Shown piece by piece: positions 11,159 through 21,739 of a stretch of 64,000 nt of DNA. Source of the stretch: Smittia aterrima (Eukaryota; Arthropoda; Insecta; Diptera; Chironomidae). The notes beneath the pieces were generated by a model. The model was not told the DNA's origin. It ran no database searches and saw only the letters and a program-made list of their open reading frames with translations. Every line of letters begins with the position of its first letter. Position 1 is the stretch's first letter. Position numbers and translations under genes: made by a program. The DNA is taken from assembly GCA_033063855.1 (NCBI GenBank), contig CP093830.1, positions 20,956,854 to 21,020,853 on the forward strand, in the 5' to 3' direction.

Positions 11159-13515
11159 TTAATTGAAGTAGATTTGTTGTGGAGTGTTTGACGGATGGTA
11201 GATTGTCTTCATGTTTTGTGGATGCATCGCGTTGTTTTGATTGTTAAACATTTGCTGCATTGCCGATAACATCGGTTGATCGATGTAGCCCGTTGCTGGC
11301 AACATGACCTTCTCTGCTTCTGCTTGCGAGCCAATGATGATGTTGTTACCATTTTTCTGACCAATCATTCGATTTGCTTGTTCAATGATCATACGAGTAT
11401 CCTCGACGGATTTATCGTTCGAGTTGTGAGATGGGAAACTGTTGTTGCTTGCGTAAGATGAGCGTCCAGTTGATGGAATAGAGCCGGAGTGAATATTAGG
11501 ATTGATAATTGTTTGATACTGCTGATGATGTGGCTGCTGTTGATTACCTGTGAGAGAAATGTTTAGTCAAATCACATCAACAACAAATCTAACTACTTAC
11601 CGATTGTCATGAGATTTTGATTCGGATTCATTATTGTCTGAGAATCGAGAGCAACTTCTCCGAGACCGTTTACGTTGAGAGTACCATTCAGGAGATTCAC
11701 ACCTGAAAGACGAGGAGCCGTTCGCAATTTGAATTAAAAAATCATAGTTAATGAAGGAATTACCCATCCTCACCTCGCGTTCCTTGATTGTCCATCTGGC
11801 TCCAGTACATCTCCGAAGGGCTTTGATTCGAGGTGCCGGGAGGTGGAACAACAGCAGCTCCCGTATAACGGAAGTAAGGATTTTTCAAATCTAGAGTGTT
11901 GAATGATGAAATGCTCGTTCCCTCCAGCGTCAATTCAATTGTCACATCGTAGCTTTGTCTGAAATTATTTTATTGATTAATCGGTAATGCTTTGCTAATC
12001 AACGCGGTGGTTTACCTTTTATTAGCAACCAATAGAACACGTCCTGTCAACAACTGTCCTTGTTTCACAAATAGAGGATTCTGAAGCAAACAACGAACTT
12101 GATACCTGCAGATGAAATTATCGATTGCGATTATTTAGAAAACCTTGGAAAAATATTTAACTTACCAATGAGTGAGTGGCTCAGTGGGTGATGTTGATAG
12201 CCAAACGCTTGATGTGCTACCACAAAACTCAACATCGAACCAGAATGCAAGACCATGACAAGTTCCAGTTTCGAGCATATGAAACTCGAGTGGAATTTCT
12301 GTGAACATGTAAAGCGATAAGATAAAATAATTCGGAGTCTCTCATATTCGTTTTACCTATTCTGTGCAAATCTTCTTCATCTGCTTGGAGAAAATCGACG
12401 ACATGACGAATTGATTTTGCTTGACAGATGCGAATGTCGAATGTGTCGACGATTGGCTGACGGAAATATTCCTTCATAGCTGCGTCGCGAAGTGAACTCA
12501 AGTCGACGTTATGAAAACTAGCCTGATACCAGAAGTTAGCTTTGTTGTACTGCTCCATATACAATGCTTCGTCGCAGAACGGCGCAACGTGAAGATCGCC
12601 ACGAGACGGGAACATTTTACCATTAGGCTTGAGCCATTTCTTTGCATGAAGATAAGTCTCCAACATTCGTTCGTTGTACAGCATGTAACCCATCGGCTCT
12701 GACACGATAATATCAACCTTCTCTGGTAGTTCAATCTCTTCAATTTTTCCAGCAATGACCGTAATGCGATCACCAAGATTATTAGCTGCCACCAGTTGCT
12801 GTGCGTACTGAGCCATATTACTTGCTTCCACTGCGTAAACCTTTTTCGCGCCAGCTTGAGCAGCAAAGAACGAAAGAATTCCTGAGCCAGCACCAACATC
12901 TAACACAATTTTATCGTTAAAGTCATTGAAGTTTCCGTTTATTGCTTTCTGATAGGTGCTTGTCCGAACGAAATCTTGCATCATGTTCTGCTGCTGACTG
13001 AGGTAGCCATAGAACTGGAAGTACTGATTAGCTGACGAGTCCTCGGTTCGCATGATAAATACTGAGTTGTTAACACTTTGAACTTTTTTCAGAATCTCAT
13101 CGAATTGTTTGTCGTGTTCAGGTGTCGCCAATTTCAAGAAAACAATATCGTTCGTGTCGTGAATAATGTGCATGTCTCTGTTCTTCTTCAACAACGTCTG
13201 TTTCGTTACAAGCAACTCAAGTTCAATGAATGCTTCGCTGTTGCCGTTTGTGATACATTTGTCGTGGTCTAAAATTTAAAGGATGAGTCGTGAAAAAAAA
13301 TTCCCGGGTCTCCGGTAGCGCGCGACACAAAGAAATGTCTGGGTCATAAAATAAAGCAGAAACTTACCTCTCGCAAACTTTACAATTACGCCTTCCGGGT
13401 CATAGCTGCACAAGACGTTGATTCCGCTCTGAAAAGAGCGCTCATTCAAGTTATTACTAACCGAAATAATCTTCAGGAAGTTCGCTTGAAGTTTGGACGA
13501 ATTTGAGTTCGACAT
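11159..13515 (-). CDS. CARM1: CARM1 / PRMT4 histone-arginine methyltransferase
   Basis: Seven exons (13515-13368, 13268-12357, 12298-12166, 12105-12016, 11958-11774, 11702-11601, 11547-11159) sum to 652 codons. The enzyme uses S-adenosylmethionine to dimethylate arginines asymmetrically on histone H3 and coactivators in the nucleus (family knowledge; the fly orthologue is Art4). Visible marks: SAM-binding motif I VLDVGAGSG at about 171-179; the double-E loop SEPMGYMLYNERMLE at about 239-253 with both catalytic glutamates; the PLTHW histidine motif near 395-398; and DLKNPYFRYTG as the end of the beta-barrel. About 100 residues at the N-terminus fit the CARM1 PH-like domain. The C-terminus is Gln/Asn-rich, as expected of an activation tail. 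Nothing is missing. A heat-shock-element-like site lies about 280 bases upstream. Confidence 0.95.
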
Positions 13516-14051
13516 CTCTTTGTTTTATCACTTTAACAAATAAGCCGGTGATTACGGATTAGGGCGAAGGGGTTAATGTTGGGTGGAGATCGTTGTAAAC
13601 AGCTTTGATTTTGGAAATATATCGATTTTTGTAGTCAAAAAACGCGCTTGAAATTTCACTTCTTCGGCAGGTTTTTTTCAGCTGAAGAGATCGAGAGTAA
13701 CACCAGATGTCACTTTAAATTAAAATAGCGACATCTGTTGGACCTGGAATGGATCGCAACTAAGTTGTTGCGAATCGCTGAGATTGTTTACATTTTTTCT
13801 AGAATATTCTAGAATAAAAACTAAAAGTGCATTTTAAGCTAAACTATATTTTTATTTTGATCTCTTTTGACATCAATGTTAATTATAAATAAGATCTTTG
13901 GTAATGGAATTACAAGCATTTTAATAAAGCGAGTGGTTCTTGATTAATTAATTGTATTATAAATTAGCGAGTGCTTTGACAGTTGGCTAAAGGAATGAGA
14001 TTTTGTTAAGAAATCATTTAAGCACTGACGTTCGAGTTAAACAGCAGCAGC
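13516..14051. other. Intergenic region upstream of CARM1
   Basis: It contains the presumed CARM1 promoter, a perfect HSE-like site at 13797-13814, and towards 14051 the probable 3'UTR of the calcyphosin-like gene. A short imperfect inverted repeat built on CCAGATGTC / GACATCTG lies at about 13704-13742. Confidence 0.6.
13797..13814. promoter_or_regulatory. Perfect four-unit heat-shock-element-like palindrome
   Basis: The sequence TTCTAGAATATTCTAGAA is four alternating nGAAn/nTTCn units with perfect two-base spacing, the consensus for heat shock factor trimers. It lies 282 bases upstream of the CARM1 ATG and about 255 bases past the stop of the calcyphosin-like gene, so CARM1 is the nearest gene that could respond. 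Binding is inferred from sequence only. Confidence 0.6.
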
Positions 14052-14850
14052 TTACAACTTAAAGAACTGACGGATAAGCAAATCGAAATATGTGTCGTCA
14101 TCGCAGGAAGCGCTGACAGCTGCATAATAGTTCTCGAAGTCTTCGCGAGACACTTCAGCATTGACATGATTCTCATCTTGGAAATGATCAGTGAATGTCT
14201 TCTTGATTTCTTCTTCTGTCTCAATACCGCCAACGTATCTTGGGTTTGACCTGACGTTGTAGAATCGTCTGCGAATTAAATGAAATTATTTAATTAACGT
14301 CTTCAATTAGTTAGCCTACTTACTTCAAGACGTTCATTGGAATGACACCAGCGTTGTCCTTATCCATTTTATCGAAAGCCATTTTCACAATACTTCGACG
14401 AGATGCTGACATTTCAGGCTGAGAACAAATTTAACATGAATTCAGATGAATAATTTAATATCCGAAGCATTGACTTACTTTAATAGCATCGATTAAATCT
14501 CTGCAATTGATGTTTCCATTTTCATCGCGGTCGAAACGATTGAAAACTTCTTCAGCTTGATCATTGGTGAATTCAAATCCTGCTTCATTCATTGTATTTG
14601 TGAACTGCTCCAAGTTCAACAAATTCTCTCCATCACTCGTTGTCTCGCGCAAGCGACGACCGAGTTGCAAAAACGTTGAGTATCCTCGAGACAAACATAA
14701 GTTGCGCAAGAAATCGATTGGATCATCTATTTCTCCTGAATTGATCAAACGCTTGCATGTGTCAACCATTTCTGTTTCCTTGTGAGAAATGTGACTGTGG
14801 AACTGCGAGTAGTGAGTGCCGACTGAGTCGCGATCTTGATGGTGTGCCAT
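14052..14850 (-). CDS. Calcyphosin-like EF-hand protein
   Basis: Three exons (14850-14479, 14418-14324, 14268-14052) give 227 codons. The protein follows the calcyphosin/CAPSL plan: an N-terminal helical stretch with LRNLCLSRGYSTFLQLGRR, then EF-hands. The clearest calcium loop is DRDENGNINCRD at about residues 108-119, with acidic residues at positions 1, 3 and 12. The loop DKDNAGVIPMNV (about 143-154) lacks the final acidic residue and may bind weakly. The C-terminus has VSREDFENYYAAVSASCDDDTYFDLLI, matching the family's last EF-hand pair and tail. Calcyphosins are cytosolic calcium sensors often linked to ciliated or secretory cells; the role in this animal is unknown. The first ATG gives a length close to the family norm. 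Confidence 0.85.
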
Positions 14851-15899
14851 AACTCTGTGAAGACATTGAGGAAAGTTTTGTTTTTAATAAATTTTCTTGT
14901 TGCAACGAACGATTCTTCTCATCTTGAGATATTCCACTCATGCATATCAACGAGACGCAATTTTATTGAGCTACTTCCCAACATCTGCCGTTAGAATAAG
15001 CCGTTGCGTTCTGATGTGAACCGGAACAAAAATATTTTCTTGAAATTATATCGATTGCAACCTTGACAAGAAGAAAATTGCGACATAGCAGTCAATAATA
15101 TTGACTCGATATTTCATTTGAGTTTGAATCAATAGAATTTCGAAAAAGGGTGGCATTTGATTTGCTTTAGTCACGGTCGCGAGACACCACAGGGCCTAAG
15201 ACGAATTACAAACGAAAGGAATCAAGGGTAATCGATCCAGTTTGTTGGTTGCTATGACTTTAATTCGCGGAATGTAAAAGGATAAACGAAGAAATTCTCA
15301 CGCAGCCTGTTAAGAAAATTAATTGCGTGAGCTGTCTAATAAAACTAAGCATGCACTCACGATTTTCGACTGAAATTTGTAGGTCAAAAGGTTTAGAAAT
15401 AAAGACTTCCTAAAAGGATAGATTGAGTTTCTGTTTCGTTCTTTAACATTGAAAAACTTTTACAGCCACCACCGACTAATAATTAATTGAGAATTCTCCT
15501 TCCCCCTCCCCCAAGGAAATCATAAAATTTGGATGAGTAAGATCTTATGTCGCAGTTCTTTTCTGCAACAAACTGCGCCACAAGCTGCAACAGGATCATT
15601 TTTCATTTTCATCTCAAATTTAATAATTTCCTTGCTTTGTCATGTCACTGTACTCACTTAATCTGATTCCGAAGTTTTCTTTCGGTTGAATAACTTTTAA
15701 ACTCTTCTTAGAACTTTTGAAATTTCAATGAAAATTTCGTGAAACAAAATGCCGGTCTGCTTCGAGTCGCTGATGGAAATTGAATGAGATGGGAAATTTC
15801 TCAACGAACTTTTACAAAAAGCGCTTTCATCGCAGGAAGTGAAACTAAGTTTTTTTGAGATCAAAACAAACCGCAAAAAAATCAAAAATTAAATTGGAG
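14851..15899. other. Intergenic region between divergently transcribed genes
   Basis: It separates the calcyphosin-like gene (-) from the coiled-coil gene (+) and should hold both promoters. I see no coding segment, RNA gene or clear repeat. Confidence 0.55.
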
Positions 15900-17807
15900 A
15901 TGGCAGAAGATACTGAACTTGATATTTATGGAGATCTTCTCTTAGACGAAGCATTAATTCACCCACTTGAGAAACACATCGAGCAAGAGAAGAAGGAGAA
16001 ACGTTTGAAGCATGAAAACGAAAGAAAATTCAATGAAGACTTTGAGGAACTTAAGAATGAGCGGGATAATCTAAAAAAGAGCAACGTTCAACTACAAATC
16101 AACATGCAAACTCTGCTTGTCACAGTTAGGAACGAGACAGCGAGGTAAGTGAAACTAGAAACATTTACTTGCTGGTACAATAATCATTTCATTATTTTAG
16201 AAAAGACAAAATAATCGCTGAGCTTCGAAGAGAGTTAGACAATTTCAAATTTAGAAGAACAAAAGTTAGCTCAAATACTTCAAGCAGTTATACTCAAACT
16301 GATCCTGAACCTTTAAGTATTCCAAGCGCTGATGTGCCAAAAAGTAATGATACGACAACACATCGTCCGTCAACATCAGACAGAAGAAATAAAAGTCGAG
16401 ATAGAGAAAGATCTGACGGACGAAGATATGAAAAGAGTTCTAGCCAAGACAAACCAAGCTACAAGCGTGACTACGAAGGTCGATCTTCTCGTGAAGAGCG
16501 ACCTAAACACTCTTCACATAGAACGAAGGAAGGTGAGAGAAGCAAGGAATACCGAAAACGATCAAGATCTCCTCGAAGCCGATACGACCAACCGCAGAAT
16601 GAAAAACGTCAAAAGGTTGACGAAATTAATCATAAGAAGAGACGCAGTGAAAAAAGTCCTGATCTTCTCAAATCACTTTTGGTGAAACAAACATCGAATT
16701 CAGCTAAGGATGATTCGGAAAAGTCAAAACCAAAGCGAGAATCGCCGAGAAAAAAGAACAAGTTAGCCGTTGAAATTGCCGAAGTGGTTTCCATCAAATC
16801 TAGTGACTCAGAAATTGAATTGACAAAGCAGGATCTTGAGAAAACTGTTTCGGATAAATCTCCTTTCCGTGATATTATTGCAGAGACTGAAATGAGCGAA
16901 CAGAGAAGTGACCAAGATATCCTTCAAAGTCAGAAGAGGAAAATTGAAGAAGAGCTTGCATCACTAAACGAAGCTCCTCGTGATGTTGAATTGGAATGCG
17001 ATTCTGTTGTCGAAGACGTAAACTTAATTACACAAGACAAAACGACTGAGAAGAAGTCAGAAGTTAACGATGATATTGTCGTTAAATCGAAAGAAGTTAA
17101 ACCAAATGAGACTGTGAAAGATAAGATTCAAAAATCTAAAGAGTCCGAGTCGAAGAAACTTAAGAGACAAGAGACGATTGCCAAGTCGAAAGATGTGGAT
17201 AGCTCTTCAGACGCCAAATCGACGAAAGAATCGACTAAGAGCAAGATAAGAAAATCTAAAGAGAAAGAGACTTGCCAAAACGAAGGAGCAACCAATCGAA
17301 GTCAAATCGATTACAGAATCTCCTGAACCTTTGATTTCTAATGAGTCATCTCAGGCCCCATCTGCGGACCCAAAACCAAAAGATCAATCCAATGTTGATT
17401 TTGTGATTGAACCTCAAGTTGTAAAAATTGCTTTGACGAACGGGATCAGTCAAATTTTGCCAGAGTTCACTCATCAGGAAGCTAAAAGTGAAACCACTAC
17501 TGATATTTGTGAAGCAAAAGAGAATCCATCATCAGATTTAGCGAAACTGGATTCTCCCAAAATAGATTCTGAATCTCAATCTATCGAAGCGAACCTTGAA
17601 ATCCAATCAATTGAAGTGCCACAAGAATTTAACGAGTCCCTTAACTCCTCCAGTGCATCAAAGGAAAACTCGTTGAACCATTCGCAAGGAAATATAAAGA
17701 AATCAAAGACCAAGACAACTTATGAAAAGGAAGTTGAAGCTGACGGCAGTGTTGTATTCACAATTACTAGAAATAAGAAGAAAAAGAAGAAGAAGGAATG
17801 CTCATGA
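15900..17807 (+). CDS. Coiled-coil, charged nuclear protein, possibly FLASH/CASP8AP2-like; frame broken near 17270
   Basis: Exon 1 is 15900-16144 and exon 2 is 16201-17807. The protein starts MAEDTELDIYGDL, then has a coiled coil of about residues 30-105 ending in LLVTVRNETARKDKIIAELRREL. This N-terminal arrangement resembles FLASH, the histone pre-mRNA processing factor that binds Lsm11, but the match is by memory and weak. The rest is low-complexity Lys/Arg/Ser/Glu-rich sequence (RSRSPRSRYDQ and similar), ending in a lysine run, suggesting a nuclear protein. The frame open from exon 2 stops at 17326, while coding-like sequence (KTKEQPIEVKSITESPEP and onward) continues one base out of phase to 17807. 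The two exons together exceed a multiple of three by one base. I give the full span with the break. Alternatives: an unrelated RS-like splicing protein, or two genes (unlikely). Confidence 0.6.
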
Positions 17808-17890
17808 AGTATTTTTTTAAATTTCTTTAAACTTTCAAGTTTAAATTTAATTTTATTTTCCGTAAAATAAAGTTTTGTTAATTCACAATT

Positions 17891-20800
17891 TTACTCTAAC
17901 ATTAATTCTGAAGTGTCTGCAAAGGTGAAGCTTTCGTTGAAGCCTTTCGATGCCGCCGCGAGCCGCTGCTGCTTCTTCAGCTTCTTCTCCTTCATGTTGT
18001 TCCTTTTTCGCTTTATTCCATTTGAACCATTCTCTTGCTTATGAGTTACATCGCCATTCGTTCCATTTTGCTTTGGAGCGACTCCGTTTTCCTTCACAGT
18101 TTCTTCTTTGTCGTTTGCTACGAAGGGAATCTTCATGACGGTGCAAAAGGATTTGTATGTGCTTAGAATGTTTGGCTTGAGCTGGAGATGTAGACGTTGC
18201 TTCTGAATAGTCGCTACAAGTTCATCCTTTGCTGTGAAAGTTTTAAGCTGTCTCAGTGCCAAAATGAACTGAAGTAATTCCAGAAACTCTTGCTGTGGAA
18301 CCTCGAGAACTTCACTTGCGTAAGCTTTAAGGTGTTCGCATACTTTTCCAGAATATTTCACGGCATGTTTCTCGTTCTGCGAGTGAAGATGATGATTTTT
18401 GAAGAAGGTTTTGAGCAGCTGAAGCGATTGTGTTCGTCTGAGTGATCTAACTGTTGACTTGAGACCTTCGTCAGCAATAAACTTTGCCATTTTGAAGTTC
18501 CCAGTCCATTGCGTGGCGACAATTTTATTGAAACTGTTCAGTTGAAGAGTTGGATTACGATGAGTGAAGAATTCTCTCAAATGTTCGAGCATAATCCTCA
18601 GAACTTCGTCTTCACCTTGTGTCAGCTTCTGCAAGATCTGTGAGCAGTTGATTAAAAAGATGCAAGCTCGAGGGAAGTGATTTAGCTGTTGAATGTTTGT
18701 CTTCTCTTTCACAGTCTTCTCCAGCATGTTCGTTAAAGTGTCAGCAAGATGTTTTGATGTGACGTTAGCGACTGTTTCAAGGCTGAACGATTTTAACTGT
18801 GCCAGTTGAACGAAGATGCCATCAAACCGAGGCAGGAGTGGACTTTGCTTTTCATTCTTGATTGCGACGGGCATCAAATCGAAGAAGAAGATTAAAGTTT
18901 CGAGGCAGATTTCCATTTGTGGATTGTTCTTTAAATAAATTTCCACTAAATCCAAAGCTCGCATTCTAAAGTGAAGAAGAGTTTTCTCCGCAATTTTATC
19001 AGCTTTTGTTTTCTTCGGCTTTCGACTTTGTTTTAAAAGTTTGAAAGCATCGGCCAAAGCCATGTCAAGCTTAGCTCCTTCTTCTTCATCAATATCATCA
19101 ACATCGATGTCCTCTCCGTCTCCACCAGCAGCTCCAAGTGCATTTTGAATTGCCAGCTTAACAGTGTCGTTAACAGTTTCATCTTCGTCTTCTTCCAAAT
19201 CTTCCATGTCAGCATCGGAATCATCGCCATTCTCTTCTGTGCCATTCAAATCTTCGCCTTCTTCTTGCGACGCATCATCTGACTCATCGTCATCCTCGTC
19301 AGAGTCCATTTCATCGTCTTCATCATCATCATTACCATTTACTTGAAGTGGATTGTCTTTGCTGTTCAAATCAAGCAACGACAAAATTTGATGGAAAGCC
19401 GTGACTGTCATTTGTCCACAAAGCTGTGGGAAAACGTGACGGATTACATTTCGCAAAACGTGCGATTCCTGAGAAAGAAGCGTTAGGAAGAGGTCGACAA
19501 CAACTTCAATCCAATCTGGCTCGTTTTGATTGTTCTTCTTCTGCAGAGCTCGTTTAGTGACAGCTTGAAGTTCAGTAATTGCGTTCTCGGCGACATCACT
19601 GTTGTTAAATAGTTGCAATCCCATGTGCAACATGAGAACTTGAAAAACTGTCTTCAACTTCATCTCTTTCTTATCAACCTTGGCAGTCGCTTCAGAATAC
19701 ATTTTCTTCCAAATTTCGAAATGATTCGGCTTCAGTTGCTTTTGAAGGTATTTGTTGGGATCTTTCTTGCTCAATTTCGCGTTGATGTGGTTGACAATTC
19801 CGATCAAAACAGCTTTTTCATCTTCAAGCTTTGGCAGCTTGCATTCCAAGCAATGGAAGAAAATGTTTTTAATGTTTGTGGCATTGCTATTGATGTCATC
19901 GTCAGATGTTGTGATGTCGGTTCCGTTTGATGATTTGAATATCGCCAAGTTCACAAGGAAGATCAATTGTTCAATGCGCCATTCGATGTTGGTTGCGAAA
20001 AGTTTATTTCCTGTGATAATCTTCTGGAGAATTGTGGCTGCGTATTGCTTCTCTCGGTCTTCATTCTCACTGACAATTGTTGCTTTGATATCTTCGACAG
20101 TCTCAGTCAATGCGTCGAGCTCGAGTGAGTTGATTAAGTTTGAAATAAATTTCTTTGTCGAATTTTTCTCAATTGTGAGAGAACCTGATGTCGTGAATAG
20201 TTTCAAAGCTTCCACTTTCTTCTCAGCATTCAGAGCTTGCAATTGTTTGTCGAGCAAATCGTAGAATTCTGTGTAAATCTCTTGAACGTCTTCATCTCTA
20301 AGCGACTTTGATCCACTTGACCCGAGCATTTTAAGAAAATTTGGAGTCAGAATCTTTAAAACTTCTTTCGGTTTATCTTCTTGGTTCTTAACGATTGATG
20401 CTGCTGCATGAACCGCGACAATTTCGATTGTCTTCGATGGTGAGGTCAAAATCTTATCTACACGAGCCCAGAAAGTTTTCACAAGTTTCGTCGTTACAAT
20501 TCTTCGAATGAAGAACTCGTAAAATGGATGATTAATTGCGTTGTCCTTCTTGCTGCTCCAGAGCAGGCTGACGAAGACATCAAAGTTCTCAGCGCAGAGA
20601 ATTACTTTTGATTGCCAGAATTTCTTGTAGAAGATGTCATCGATGATTGTTGGATGATGTTCTTCAACGAGAAGAAGCAGGTAAAGAGGGTCGATTGTGA
20701 TTTTATCCTTAGCGACACTGACATGCTTCTTCACTTGAGGCCAAACTGTTGAAACTAAGAGCTTTGTACTTAACTAAAAAGAAATGAAAATGAGATTAAT

Positions 20801-21494
20801 TCAGAATGTTGCTAGCTTTGCTAAGCTTACCTTAACAACCAACTCATTTAAAAAGCTGTAAGCCAGAGATGACACTGATGATTTACTGAGACATGATACC
20901 AAACACTTGGCGATCTCTTCAATATCTTCTGCTGTTGCTGAACTCAGCGATTTTTCTGATCTGATGATGGCACCACAAACGAGAGCAGTTCCAACCAATG
21001 AATCGATCTTCCCTTTGTCGTCAGCTCCATGAAACTCTTTCTTTAAGATCTCAATGACACTTGAAACTTTTGGCGGTTCAGACAGCGGCGAGTTGAGAAC
21101 ACCAGCGAGAGCTGTGTGGAATCCAATTCTTGAGCTTGATGATGCTGATCCATTGCCACGAACCAGTCGCTTAACTGCGTAATCCAATTGTTTCTGCAAC
21201 TATAGAAGAAATTAGTACGATGAGCACATTTTTAGAGAATTTCTTGTTTACCTTCTCCTCGCTCGTATCCTCCAAACATTTGATTAATCCACTTGCACCT
21301 TTAATTCGAATCTTTTCGTCATCGCTCGTGAGCTTGTTGAATGACTCAAATATCGACGAATCCACTTGCAAACTATTATTTTTTAATTTCATTTTAAAAC
21401 CGAGCGAAACACATGGGAATCTTTTCAGGGTTGTGTTATAAATAAATTTGAGACTCAACCCTGATGGCCCCTCGTTACTTCGTCCGAACAACAT
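17891..21494 (-). CDS. Mybbp1A: Mybbp1A / POL5-type nucleolar protein
   Basis: Exons 21494-21252, 21199-20831 and 20773-17891 give 1164 codons. The family (Myb-binding protein 1A, yeast Pol5) acts in the nucleolus on rRNA transcription and pre-rRNA processing. Recognisable features: the N-terminal EEKLQKQLDYAVKRLVRGNGSASSSSRIGFHTAL segment typical of the family, alpha-helical repeat-like sequence throughout, a long Asp/Glu-rich stretch at about residues 680-745, and a basic C-terminus (GIKRKRNNMKEKKLKKQQRL) resembling a nucleolar targeting signal. An internal ATG at 21392 has a better context and would remove 34 residues, so the start is uncertain. Its 3' end faces the preceding plus-strand gene 83 bases away. 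Its 5' end is head to head with Tsr1. Confidence 0.9.
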
Positions 21495-21739
21495 TTTTTG
21501 CAATGAAAGATTAAATTTAAAGATGAAAGCAATCGCTCTTCTTACAACTTTGAGATAATCTCGAATCCAGTCACATAAGAATGTCTTAAACTTAATTCTG
21601 AGTCAAGATTCCTTCCACAATTTATTTCTTCGAAAAGGACCGCGTTGTTATTGAAGGCCGACGCCATGAGACATCCACTTGCCATTTAGTTTGCTCAACC
21701 ACGTTTTTCAAAACAAATCTCGAGAGAAAACTTAAATAA
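21495..21739. promoter_or_regulatory. Shared divergent promoter of Mybbp1A and Tsr1
   Basis: Only 245 bases separate the two start codons, so both promoters and 5'UTRs must overlap or abut here. Both products are nucleolar ribosome-biogenesis factors. I see no TATA box. Confidence 0.65.
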
